A stretch of 64,000 bases of DNA from Kangiella koreensis DSM 16069 (lineage in GTDB: Bacteria > Pseudomonadota > Gammaproteobacteria > Enterobacterales > Kangiellaceae): contig NC_013166.1 of assembly GCF_000024085.1 (NCBI RefSeq), forward strand, positions 1,426,001 to 1,490,000. The letters are read 5' to 3'. Position 1 is the stretch's first letter; each line of letters begins with the position of its first letter. The notes beneath the pieces are model-generated. The model was not told the origin of the DNA, ran no database searches, and was given only the letters and a program-made list of their open reading frames with translations. This document shows positions 45,328 to 53,059 of the stretch, one piece after another. Position numbers and translations under genes: made by a program.

Positions 45328-45750
45328 CTAGTCTTGAATATCCGATTTAGGTTGTTGCGTAGCCAGTGTCAGGTTATTAAAACCTACTTGCCCTGCTGCG
45401 TCCATAACGCTGACCACCGCCTGATAAGGCGCTTGGGCGTCTGCGTTAATGACTAACGGCGTTGCAGGATCACTGGCTACCTGCTTAATGGCGTCCTTTA
45501 TAGTCGCTAGCTGTCGATTAATCAAGCCCTCTCCATTAACAAAAACCTCGCCATCTTTATTGATGCTGATTTCGATGGACTCAGGCAGCTTTTCAGCCAT
45601 TTCGCCATTGGCTTCCGGTAAATCCAGAGTGATTTTGGTTTCTTTCTTGAAGCTGGTCGAGATCATAAAGAAAATCAGCAACAAAAACACCACATCAATC
45701 AGCGGTGTCAGGTTCAGTTGCAACTCTTCTTTTTTCTTGTTTCGCCACAT
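45328..45750 (-). CDS. exbD: ExbD/TolR-family biopolymer transport protein
   Basis: A 140-residue inner-membrane protein with one membrane segment (residues 13-32) holding the essential Asp in LTPLIDVVFLLLIFFM, followed by a periplasmic domain (ITLDLPEANGE... and PLVINADAQAPYQAVVSVMDAA). It couples proton flow with ExbB to an energised outer-membrane process. The exbB-exbD pair upstream of msbA-lpxK is conserved in several gammaproteobacteria, so a link to envelope biogenesis is possible but unproven. Confidence 0.94.
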   Translation of the reverse strand: MWRNKKKEELQLNLTPLIDVVFLLLIFFMISTSFKKETKITLDLPEANGEMAEKLPESIEISINKDGEVFVNGEGLINRQLATIKDAIKQVASDPATPLVINADAQAPYQAVVSVMDAAGQVGFNNLTLATQQPKSDIQD

Positions 45751-45780
45751 ATCAGTTATAAAGCCTGTTCGTTACTAGAG

Positions 45781-46434
45781 TTAGTTACCGGTGAAGATTT
45801 CACGTTCGCCATGAAGCACATCAACCATCTTCAAAGCCTCCTGCTCCATCTCACTGACCAACTCTTCAACCCGGCGGCTAAAATGACGGTGCATAACCAA
45901 GGTAGGAATCGCCACAGCCATACCCGCAGCAGTCGTGATCAGAGCTTCCGAGATACCGCCCGCCAAAGCATCAGCATTACCAACACCTTCTACGCGAATC
46001 ACCGTAAACACCCGAATCATACCGATAACAGTACCTAACAAACCCAACAGAGGAGTGACCAGAGCAATCGAGCCCAAAGTATTAAGGAAACGCTCAAGAC
46101 GCACCACAACCGCGCGCCCTGCTTCATTAATACTCGCTTTCATCGCCGCACGACCGTGTTGATGGTTCAACAGACCCGCCGTTAAAACCTCACCCAACAC
46201 CGAACTGTTCTTAAGATCGCGCATCTTGGTCTTATCAAACTGACCATTCTTAATCCAGGTCCAAACCTGCGCAACCAAATGCTTCGGCAAAATACGGCTA
46301 CGTTGCAAGCTCCAAAAACGCTCAACAATGATACCCATAGCAATCAAAGAACACAGCGTAATTGGCACCATCGTCCAACCACCGGTTTTAAGCAGATCAA
46401 ACAACATGCCGCTTGAGGTAGCAAATAAAGGCAT
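45781..46434 (-). CDS. exbB: MotA/TolQ/ExbB proton channel family protein
   Basis: A 217-residue protein with three membrane segments (about 15-35, 120-145, 165-190). The MotA/TolQ/ExbB signature is TPLLGLLGTVIGMIRVF near residue 125, and GGISEALITTAAGMAVAIPTLV follows. It forms the proton channel with ExbD, 30 bp downstream. It is the first gene of exbBD-msbA-lpxK-ycaR-kdsB and stands next to an interval rich in repeats. Confidence 0.94.
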   Translation of the reverse strand: MPLFATSSGMLFDLLKTGGWTMVPITLCSLIAMGIIVERFWSLQRSRILPKHLVAQVWTWIKNGQFDKTKMRDLKNSSVLGEVLTAGLLNHQHGRAAMKASINEAGRAVVVRLERFLNTLGSIALVTPLLGLLGTVIGMIRVFTVIRVEGVGNADALAGGISEALITTAAGMAVAIPTLVMHRHFSRRVEELVSEMEQEALKMVDVLHGEREIFTGN

Positions 46435-46698
46435 ATCTCCCCTCTATATTTGAAAAAGTCTGATAAATCACTGGCTTATCATCATATTATTGCCAGCTTA
46501 TAGTTTACTTTGGCCAACCGGCCTAATTGATTGAAAAACAAACAATTCTAAAATTAGGAACCGAACCATTTTGCAGTAGACGCCCAGTAAGAGCAAGAGC
46601 TAATTAAACCCAACTGTGACGTGGTTAGGGGGAAATGGAAAGCGTGGATTTGTTAAAGGGTTTGTCATTTGACCCACAAGGATGTGGGGAATGCAGTA

Positions 46699-46717
46699 GC
46701 AATTCCTGGAGAATTGC
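46699..46717. repeat. Short inverted repeat
   Basis: GCAATTC / GAATTGC, 7-bp perfect stem with a 5-base loop, within the repeat-rich interval. Confidence 0.5.
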
Positions 46718-46740
46718 CTGCCTGAATAGTGACCGGAGGA

Positions 46741-46773
46741 AATACCTTTAGGTAATTCAGGATCTGCTCTTAG
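46741..46773 (+). repeat. 33-bp direct repeat, copy B
   Basis: Identical over 33 bp to 30104-30136, 16.6 kb away, in the same orientation and also followed closely by other dispersed repeats. Confidence 0.75.
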
Positions 46774-46784
46774 GCTTTTCAAGC

Positions 46785-46802
46785 GGTGCGTCACGACGCA
46801 CC
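46785..46802. repeat. Palindromic repeat GGTGCGTC-AC-GACGCACC
   Basis: An 8-bp perfect stem with a 2-base centre. Palindromes of this form occur scattered in many gammaproteobacterial chromosomes (established generally; family not assigned here). Confidence 0.6.
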
Positions 46803-46828
46803 CTACAAGGTATTACTAACTATCAGAC

Positions 46829-46858
46829 TTGTCATTCTGACGAAAGTCAGAATCTGCT
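46829..46858 (+). repeat. Dispersed palindromic repeat, copy 3
   Basis: ATTCTGAC / GTCAGAAT, 8-bp stem closed by a GAAA tetraloop, with the flanks TTGTC and CTGCTC shared with copy 2. Confidence 0.72.
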
Positions 46859-46871
46859 CTTTTCTTTGTAG

Positions 46872-46898
46872 CCTCGAACAGCGAAAGTGTGTTCGAGG
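46872..46898. repeat. CCTCGA-type hairpin repeat, copy 1
   Basis: CCTCGAACA / TGTTCGAGG, 9-bp perfect stem, 9-base loop. It shares the TAGCCTCGA start with the repeats at 46908 and 48270. Confidence 0.6.
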
Positions 46899-46907
46899 AT
46901 CTCTATC

Positions 46908-46945
46908 AAAACCTCTAGTTAGCTAATGCTCGTCGAGGCTTCGCT
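46908..46945 (-). repeat. CCTCGA-type hairpin repeat, copy 2, directly after the lipoprotein gene
   Basis: On the leftward strand it reads GCCTCGACGAGCATTAGC then AACTAGAGGTTTT, closely matching the copy at 48270-48300. It lies within three bases of the lipoprotein stop and ends in TTTT, so it may act as a terminator. Confidence 0.6.
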
Positions 46946-46947
46946 TG

Positions 46948-47427
46948 CTATTTTGGCGAGGTCGATGAAGACGAGTTTGCGGCTTTAGTTGCTTGCTCCG
47001 GTGTCATTAGACCGAAAAGTGTATCCATCATAAAACCAATTCTCTTGCTTGCGTCACCAAATTTGTTCGGATTAGCGGTGTAAGGTACTTTAAATTTTAC
47101 TTCACCAACTCTTTGCCCACCTTGATAAGCAGTTATCTCCGCACTCTTTAGATACAATGCCAGATCCCACCCCCAATGACCTTCATATTCGAGGGTTAAT
47201 TTACTCAGGTCGTGCTTAGACTGATCTGGTACAACAATATAGGAGTAGCTGTGTTCTTGTAACCAAGACTCAATTGTATCTTGGAATCCTGAACGAGTTT
47301 CATTGTCCTTAATGACAACTATTTCTGGCTTAATATTGGTCTCGGGTACGGCATTACCCATGTATCTAGGTGCTCCACAACCAACCAATGAAAGAGAAGC
47401 TAAAGACAACAGTATAATTTTTTTCAT
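46948..47427 (-). CDS. Lipoprotein of the Sbal_3080-like family, unknown function
   Basis: A 159-residue protein with a lipoprotein signal peptide: MKKIILLSLASLSLVGCG, lipobox LVGC with Cys17. The mature part shows EIVVIKDNETRSGFQDTIE and the strongly family-like WGWDLALYLKSAEITAYQGG. I recognise a resemblance to a family of small envelope lipoproteins first named in Shewanella; no function is known. The Ser-rich tail is probably disordered. It sits in the accessory interval splitting exbB from comEC, with an attC-like site upstream and a hairpin repeat at its stop. Confidence 0.75.
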   Translation of the reverse strand: MKKIILLSLASLSLVGCGAPRYMGNAVPETNIKPEIVVIKDNETRSGFQDTIESWLQEHSYSYIVVPDQSKHDLSKLTLEYEGHWGWDLALYLKSAEITAYQGGQRVGEVKFKVPYTANPNKFGDASKRIGFMMDTLFGLMTPEQATKAANSSSSTSPK

Positions 47428-47510
47428 TTTTATGAACTCATAATATTAGTTGGATGCATCATATCAACTTATAAAATGCCACGCTATTATTTAAGGCTTT
47501 CTGTGTTGCG

Positions 47511-47588
47511 CTATAACGCCCGCCATAAAAGGCCGAATGAAACGAGGTCCTGCGACCGAAGGGAGCGTATTTAATGGCTTGGTTATGC
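47511..47588 (-). repeat. attC-like integron recombination site
   Basis: The 78-bp element has complementary ends: CTATAAC on the left and GTTATGC on the right, read on the plus strand. Inside are an inverted pair CCATAAA (47523-47529) and TTTAATGG with one extra base, as in attC extrahelical bases, and a central GGTC / GACC hairpin. The stop codon of the gene at 47583 lies within the right core, as in gene cassettes. A solitary core GTTATGC (leftward) at 48011-48017 stands 14 bases before that gene's start. No integrase gene is in the window. Confidence 0.6.
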
Positions 47589-47996
47589 ATCATTGTTCGA
47601 ACCATTATCCAAAGTCTCTGCCTGTTGAATTACCTTGTTCAGCTCATCTTCGAAATCACCGCCTCCTTTGATCGTAATACGTTTACCATGTATATCCACA
47701 GTAATTTCTTTTGCAGACCTAGACCTCATGTACTCAATCAGTAAAGGGGATAGGTGCTTAAGAAGATAGCCAGCTGAGGTCAACAGCGCAGGAATCGACA
47801 GACCTGAAAGTAAGGCATTAGCAAAATCTGCCCCAGCATTATTTGGAACAAACCCAGACCGAACCTTTTTAACCTCTCCGGCTTCGATTTTAGAAACCTC
47901 ACTGATAAGTCGCTCGACCAAACGCTGCTGTGACTCAGTGTCAGTTTTCTTCCACCGATTCTGGTCATTTATAGATAAAAGGAAATCAGTGTTCAT
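47583..47996 (-). CDS. Hypothetical protein in a cassette-like unit, EACC1-like features
   Basis: A 137-residue protein with no signal peptide and one moderately hydrophobic central segment (GADFANALLSGLSIPALLTSAGYLLKHL, given partly: start GADFANALLSG). The C-terminal EITVDIHGKRITIKGG is a short beta hairpin. This arrangement, a helical/hydrophobic centre followed by an ITVDI-type strand pair, recalls the effector-associated constant component (EACC1) of conflict systems; this is a weak resemblance. Core sites of an attC-like element bracket the gene (48011-48017 and 47511-47588), as in an integron cassette. No promoter of its own is evident. Confidence 0.7.
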   Translation of the reverse strand: MNTDFLLSINDQNRWKKTDTESQQRLVERLISEVSKIEAGEVKKVRSGFVPNNAGADFANALLSGLSIPALLTSAGYLLKHLSPLLIEYMRSRSAKEITVDIHGKRITIKGGGDFEDELNKVIQQAETLDNGSNNDA

Positions 47997-48305
47997 TGTT
48001 CATCCTGTATGCATAACATTATTTACCGAGCATCGCCGATAACTTATTAATTTAAATTAGTTATTTTCAATGTCCTTTTTTGGCTAATACCCTATAAAAC
48101 AGGACATTCTTGTTCTGGTATCTCTTTACCGATAATTGCTATGAGCTTTATAGTTAAAAAGGTAATACCCTATAATAGTTAGGTTTCTGGGTGTTGCAAT
48201 GACTTTATTGATTGAGTTAGCAGTTCGGTAATAAGCGACAGGTTTGTATTGGTTTGCGATTTAGAATTAAAACCTCGAGTTCGCTAACGCTCGTCGAGGC
48301 TACGT
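47997..48305. other. AT-rich interval with direct repeats
   Basis: No gene is seen. A 13-bp sequence TAATACCCTATAA occurs twice in the same orientation (48085-48097 and 48163-48175). A solitary attC-type core lies at 48011-48017 and a CCTCGA-type hairpin at 48270-48300. Confidence 0.6.
48270..48300 (-). repeat. CCTCGA-type hairpin repeat, copy 3
   Basis: On the leftward strand it reads GCCTCGACGAGCGTTAGC then GAACTCGAGGTTTT, forming a TCGAGG/CCTCGA stem followed by T residues. It lies six bases after the stop of the 208-residue orphan gene, as the 46908 copy does for the lipoprotein gene. Confidence 0.62.
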
Positions 48306-48932
48306 TTAATACTTTAAAGCTTCCCTAAATATCCTCCCGAATTGTGAGTCCTCGAAATATGTTATATCGAGTTCACTACTATCATACCCCATCCTAATCA
48401 GCTCATTTTGCTTAATGTATTGCTCTTTGATTAATTGGCTTCCAACAAGCATATCTACTTTACGAGATTCCAAGTCATAAAAAGTGAACAAATGTATGTT
48501 ATCAATACTTATAAAATTATTAATATCATCGAGAAAGTAATGTTGTACTGTATCTACAGCCCTTAAAAAGCTGGGTTTATCAATGGACCTTTTACAATAT
48601 GCAGCAAATAATTTTCCAATCAATTCAGTCTTTTCGACATCTGTTACATTATCGATAACTTGAATAATCTTATTAGCAACTTTCTCACTATCATCAGTTT
48701 TTGAAAATGATAATACAGCGTCCTTATCTTTTTTGGATAATTCATCTAATTGATATATAAAACAACCAAGCTTCTTGAGGAAAAAGCGATCACGAATAGA
48801 CATTGTTAACTCTGCAACCTTTACAGCAGAACCAAATATTGGAATATCCCTCAAAATACCACTGCCAAGATTACTATCCAATGCAACCTCCAGGGCATCT
48901 GAAGATAGTTCCTTTATTGCACTTTTATTCAC
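48306..48932 (-). CDS. Hypothetical protein, orphan accessory gene
   Basis: A 208-residue protein I do not recognise with certainty. It is AT-rich compared with its neighbours. The N-terminal part contains ILRDIPIFGSAVKVAELTMSIRDRFFLKKL, of which IPIFGSAVK and IRDRFFLKKL recall a motif seen in small accessory-island proteins of unknown role; the rest is helical and charged, with many Asp and Phe residues. No signal peptide or catalytic motif is visible. It is placed between a cassette-like gene and comEC and ends at a hairpin repeat. Could belong to a defence or stress module, but no partner gene supports that. Confidence 0.7.
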   Translation of the reverse strand: MNKSAIKELSSDALEVALDSNLGSGILRDIPIFGSAVKVAELTMSIRDRFFLKKLGCFIYQLDELSKKDKDAVLSFSKTDDSEKVANKIIQVIDNVTDVEKTELIGKLFAAYCKRSIDKPSFLRAVDTVQHYFLDDINNFISIDNIHLFTFYDLESRKVDMLVGSQLIKEQYIKQNELIRMGYDSSELDITYFEDSQFGRIFREALKY

Positions 48933-49027
48933 TGATAACTCCTAAACATATCATGTACGGATAACGACAGGATTAACCGATAATTGAAGTCAGACTACAT
49001 TTTTATCAGCTTCCAGTCCACTTTCCC

Positions 49028-51370
49028 TCAAACCTCACAAGGCTCTTTCCTCCAAACTTTCTGCTCTTCCCGCCAGCGCTTTAGGGTTCTGTCATAAGGG
49101 TTGATGGTGATCTGGCCTGCGCAGCCTGAGTGTTGGCCTTTGATGTTGAATTCTTGATAGCGTTTGTAGACGCTGGGGTGTGGGATTGGGTAGCGGCTGT
49201 GGAGTTCGCTGGTGTAGATGACGATGCCGGGGTCGACGCGTTTGATGAAGGGATAGGTTGAGGAGGTTTTGCTGCCGTGGTGCGGTGCGATCAGTATGTC
49301 GGATTTGAGTTTTCCAAAGCCTTCGCTACTGGCTAGAAGGTATTCTGCGTCTTTTTCGATGTCACCGGGGATCAGGATACTGAAGTCATTAATGGTGATT
49401 TTCACGACACAGGATTGGTTGTTGGGTTTGTCGGATACGGCGTTTTGTTCGCCATAAAAAAATTCAAGTTTAGCTCCTTCTAGCTCTATGACCTGCCCTA
49501 CTTCGCAAGGCTCACTGGATTTATCGAACCATGAATCTGCGATGATTTGATCAACTTTAAAATTCTGCAACAGCTCATAAACTCCTCCGGCGTGGTCGTT
49601 GTCTTGATGGCTTAAGATTAAGGTATCTATGTGGCTGATGCCTAATGTCCTTAAGCTTGGGATAATGTAGCTGGATACGGCACTGGAGCCTGGGCTGGCA
49701 TATCCTGTGTCGTATAAAATGGTGTGATTATTGTTGTGCAATAAAACAGATAGTCCGTGCCCGACATCAAAGATTTCTATGGACCATTTATTGTCTGATA
49801 ATTCTCGATCGAGTTTTGTACCGATGAGCATCAATGAAACCATCAATGCTGCAAAACTGATCAGTGGCATTCGAATCTTGGATAAGGGCAAGCAACACAG
49901 CAATAGCACCAGGAAGATTAATATGCCTAAGAAGATTGGGATCTGGGCATCGATGAACAACACTGAAAGACTTTCTAGAGCCTTACTGTGGATGAGTTGC
50001 TCTGCGTATTGAAAGAAGTCACTCACTAATGCATCGATTTGCGACAGTGGCCATGCGACACCGAATAGACTCAAGAGAAAACTCAAGAATATGGCGGGCA
50101 AGATAATCAGGCTGAACACAGGAATGACTATGATGTTTACAAACATTCCCAGAAAGCTGGCTTGCTGAAAATAAAGTAACGACGGAATGGCTAGGGTCAG
50201 GGTAATGCCAAGCTGTAGTTTGATCAGCAGCTTGAGTTTTTGTTTCCAGCCGGTTTTCTGCTGAGTCCTGCCCATCAGAATTAAACTGATGATCAGCACC
50301 GCGATAAAGGTCATCCAGAAGCTTGCGGAGAGAACGCTCAGAGGGAATATCAGCAGTACCAGCAACAAGGATATCATCAGCCCATCATAAATAGCTGCCC
50401 GCCTTTGTAGTAAGAATGCAGAGGCTACCGCACACCACATGATTAAGGCGCGAATGGTTGGAATAGAAAAGTCTGCCATGGCGCTATACAGAAACGCAAC
50501 CAGACAACTGCCTATTAAACCAACCTGAAGTGGCGACCATTTTCGACCTATCGCTAAGCCCGCTACCCTTCCCCACAAAAAGTTTATCAGCCAGTAGCTG
50601 ACGCCGGCGATGATTGAGATGTGAAGTCCTGAAATAGCGATGAGATGACTTAAGCCGAGCTTTTGCAGCAACTCTCTTTGCTCACTGCCGATGGATGATT
50701 TTTCACCGATTAATAGCGCCTGGAAAATACCGGCATTGTCTAGCTCGCTTAAATGGTCGAGGGAGTTTTGCCTGAATTGATGGATTGGATTGAGTGTTTC
50801 GGACTTTAATTCCAGCGACTCTGTTCGAATGTAACCACGGCCATCAAGACCATTTTCAAAGTAGAACCGCTCCAGATCGAAGCCTGCCATATTGACCGGC
50901 CCATGAATCGGTTTGAGCTTAACCTGCATTTGCCATACTTGACCTAATCTGAAAGGACATTCAGATTGATAGAACTTTAATCGAATCATCTTGCCTAACA
51001 GACTGTCGTGCTCGGCTTGCTTGATATGAGCCTCGAACTGACAGTACTCAGGATAAATAGCTGGTAATTCAATAACCTCGGCATCTATAATGTGCGCCTG
51101 ATTGTTTAAGGGCTCCGGTATTTGGCGTTCTAATTGCCAATAAGCGTTGCTGCAAATCCAAACAATTCCAAGGCAAAAGCCTCCAATTGATAACAGGAAC
51201 GTTTTAACACCTGTTGGTAGATTTGTTAGGATGGCTTTAGCAGTTACCGACATACCGATAACTGTGAGTGTCAATAAAAGCGTTGATAAGACTGTGGCGT
51301 TAAACGATAAACTTGGAATGAACAGTATAGAGCAACAACCTGCCAAGAATGCCAGTGTCCATGTCAACAT
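49028..51370 (-). CDS. comEC: DNA internalization protein ComEC/Rec2
   Basis: A 780-residue inner-membrane channel protein for uptake of single-stranded DNA. The N-terminal third has two membrane segments and an OB-like soluble domain (about residues 70-200), followed by the competence membrane domain (LSHLIAISGLHISIIAGVSYW near residue 230, then eight or so segments). The C-terminal metallo-beta-lactamase-like domain has LILSHQDNDHAGG near residue 580 and APHHGSKTSS near residue 700. Full length, so natural transformation is plausible. Confidence 0.95.
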   Translation of the reverse strand: MLTWTLAFLAGCCSILFIPSLSFNATVLSTLLLTLTVIGMSVTAKAILTNLPTGVKTFLLSIGGFCLGIVWICSNAYWQLERQIPEPLNNQAHIIDAEVIELPAIYPEYCQFEAHIKQAEHDSLLGKMIRLKFYQSECPFRLGQVWQMQVKLKPIHGPVNMAGFDLERFYFENGLDGRGYIRTESLELKSETLNPIHQFRQNSLDHLSELDNAGIFQALLIGEKSSIGSEQRELLQKLGLSHLIAISGLHISIIAGVSYWLINFLWGRVAGLAIGRKWSPLQVGLIGSCLVAFLYSAMADFSIPTIRALIMWCAVASAFLLQRRAAIYDGLMISLLLVLLIFPLSVLSASFWMTFIAVLIISLILMGRTQQKTGWKQKLKLLIKLQLGITLTLAIPSLLYFQQASFLGMFVNIIVIPVFSLIILPAIFLSFLLSLFGVAWPLSQIDALVSDFFQYAEQLIHSKALESLSVLFIDAQIPIFLGILIFLVLLLCCLPLSKIRMPLISFAALMVSLMLIGTKLDRELSDNKWSIEIFDVGHGLSVLLHNNNHTILYDTGYASPGSSAVSSYIIPSLRTLGISHIDTLILSHQDNDHAGGVYELLQNFKVDQIIADSWFDKSSEPCEVGQVIELEGAKLEFFYGEQNAVSDKPNNQSCVVKITINDFSILIPGDIEKDAEYLLASSEGFGKLKSDILIAPHHGSKTSSTYPFIKRVDPGIVIYTSELHSRYPIPHPSVYKRYQEFNIKGQHSGCAGQITINPYDRTLKRWREEQKVWRKEPCEV

Positions 51371-51420
51371 GAGGGATAGTCCTTATCCTGATTGTTATAA
51401 AAAGTGTTAAGTGGTAATTA

Positions 51421-52062
51421 ATGCCCCGCAAAATTTTTAAAAAATATTTGCCTGATCATAAAAAGATTAAAGAAAACCGCTACATGAAAGTATTCGGTAA
51501 TTTTATTCATGATCCGGGTTTATGGCACCTCAACCGCTACAGTGCGTCCGGGGCTTTTGCGGTGGGCCTATTTTGTGGCTTCCTGCCTATTCCGTTCCAG
51601 ATGGTTGTTGCAGCAGCATTAGCTATTTACTTTAGAGTTAATTTACCCATTTCTGTTGTGCTCTGCTGGATAACCAATCCAATCACTATTGTGCCGATGT
51701 TTTATTTTGCCTATAAAGTTGGTGCCTGGATTCTCGGCGTTCCACCCAATGATTTTTCTTTTGAGCTAAGCTTTGCATGGCTTCAATCTGAATTGATTCA
51801 TATCTGGAAGCCATTCCTGCTCGGCTGCCTTATCTGTGGTGGTACTCTCTCATTAATTGGTTATCACACTATAAGCCTGCTCTGGCGGCTGCATGTGGTC
51901 CGCGCATGGCGAGCTCGTCAAGCGCGCTGGAAAGAGAGATTACTTCATACTCTGCATCTTGATCAGCTGGGTAAAAAAGATGACGACGATGAAGAAGATA
52001 AAACTTCTGATTCAACCGAAGAAACCTATCGCGAGAAACATAACGAACATCGCAACGATTAA
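51421..52062 (+). CDS. DUF2062 family inner-membrane protein
   Basis: A 213-residue protein of a family widespread in gammaproteobacteria next to comEC and lol genes. It starts MPRKIFKKYLPDH and has hydrophobic segments at GAFAVGLFCGFLPIPFQM, NLPISVVLCWITNPITI (the family motif W-x-x-N-P) and FLLGCLICGGTLSLIGYH. The C-terminal 50 residues are very acidic and Lys-rich (DDDDEEDKTSDSTEE), likely disordered and cytoplasmic. Function unknown. Divergent from comEC with a 50-bp gap. Confidence 0.9.
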   Translation: MPRKIFKKYLPDHKKIKENRYMKVFGNFIHDPGLWHLNRYSASGAFAVGLFCGFLPIPFQMVVAAALAIYFRVNLPISVVLCWITNPITIVPMFYFAYKVGAWILGVPPNDFSFELSFAWLQSELIHIWKPFLLGCLICGGTLSLIGYHTISLLWRLHVVRAWRARQARWKERLLHTLHLDQLGKKDDDDEEDKTSDSTEETYREKHNEHRND

Positions 52063-52372
52063 CCCCACTTTACCCGCGCCTCAGCACGACAGGAATTATG
52101 ACAAACATGATGGGTAAACTCTGTACGAGATTAGCTCCGTGTAAGTTGAGAGATATCGGATAGTGCCGCAAAAGCTCTCCATGCAGTCCATTAAATAAAA
52201 GTTTTTTTATTACCAAGACCAACAGGCTATTTCTGGCACTGAATCACGATAAAATAAGTCACTGGATCCCGCGGTCACAGCCGCGGGATGACAAGAATTG
52301 GTTTTAGGAAAGCCTGTCTGAGCAGGAGTATTAGATTTAGCGTCTTTTATTGATAATGAAGCTGGGGATTAC
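52063..52372. other. Interval between DUF2062 gene and lolD
   Basis: About 310 bp between convergent genes. No gene is seen. It contains a dispersed palindromic repeat at 52262-52295. Confidence 0.6.
52262..52295 (-). repeat. Dispersed palindromic repeat, copy 4
   Basis: ATCCCGCGG / CCGCGGGAT, 9-bp perfect stem with a 6-base loop. Read leftward it starts TTGTCAT, as the other three copies do. Confidence 0.72.
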
Positions 52373-53059
52373 TTATTCAATCGCCATCAAGTGGCCATCT
52401 TCCAGCTTTAACTGACGTTGCATTTTTGAGGCTAATTCCAAGTCATGGGTTACAGTAATAAAAGTCGTGCCCATTTCCTGATTAATTTCGCACATCAAGT
52501 CATAAACTCGTAACGCTGTGGCATGATCCAAATTACCAGTTGGCTCATCTGCTAAAACACAGACTGGCTCATTGGCTAACGCCCGTGCAAAAGCAATTCG
52601 TTGACGCTCACCGCCCGATAGCTCGGATGGTTTGTGTTTCTCACGATTGGTGAGACCGACTCTCTCGATTAAAGCTGCAGCTTTGCGGTAGGCCTGATCG
52701 CGATTAATACCACGAATGACCAGCGGCATCGCAACATTTTCCAGCGCTGTAAACTCAGGCAACAAATGATGGAATTGATACACAAAGCCAATATTCATAT
52801 TGCGGAATTCACCTTGCGCCTTTGGTTTTAGCTTATGAACGTCCTGTCCATTAATCAGTATCTCGCCTTGGGTTGGTTTGTCTAATGCCCCAATAAGATG
52901 CAATAGCGTGCTTTTGCCTGATCCAGAAGCGCCAACAATAGCTAGTTGCTCACCATGCTCGACGGTCATGTTTAGTGATTCAAGAACGGTGACTTTGCTT
53001 GCGCCATCCTCATAAACACGACTTAAATTCGTTATTTCAATTAAACGTTCACTATTCAT
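52373..53059 (-). CDS. lolD: Lipoprotein-releasing ABC transporter ATPase LolD
   Basis: A 228-residue ATPase of the LolCDE complex, which extracts lipoproteins from the inner membrane for delivery to LolA. Walker A GASGSGKSTLLHL, the Q-loop and YQFHHLLPEFTALENV, signature LSGGERQRIAFARAL and Walker B VLADEPTGNLD are all present. FHHLLPEFTALENVAMPL is typical of LolD. Its start overlaps the lolC stop by eight bases. Confidence 0.96.
   Translation of the reverse strand: MNSERLIEITNLSRVYEDGASKVTVLESLNMTVEHGEQLAIVGASGSGKSTLLHLIGALDKPTQGEILINGQDVHKLKPKAQGEFRNMNIGFVYQFHHLLPEFTALENVAMPLVIRGINRDQAYRKAAALIERVGLTNREKHKPSELSGGERQRIAFARALANEPVCVLADEPTGNLDHATALRVYDLMCEINQEMGTTFITVTHDLELASKMQRQLKLEDGHLMAIE

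Larger units (their letters stand above)
46435..46947. other. Repeat-rich interval without a convincing gene
   Basis: About 510 bp between exbB and a lipoprotein gene. No supported gene is seen, but at least six hairpin or repeat elements are packed here: 46699-46717 (GCAATTC / GAATTGC), 46741-46773, 46785-46802, 46829-46858, 46872-46898 and 46908-46945. It marks the left edge of the accessory insertion. Confidence 0.7.
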
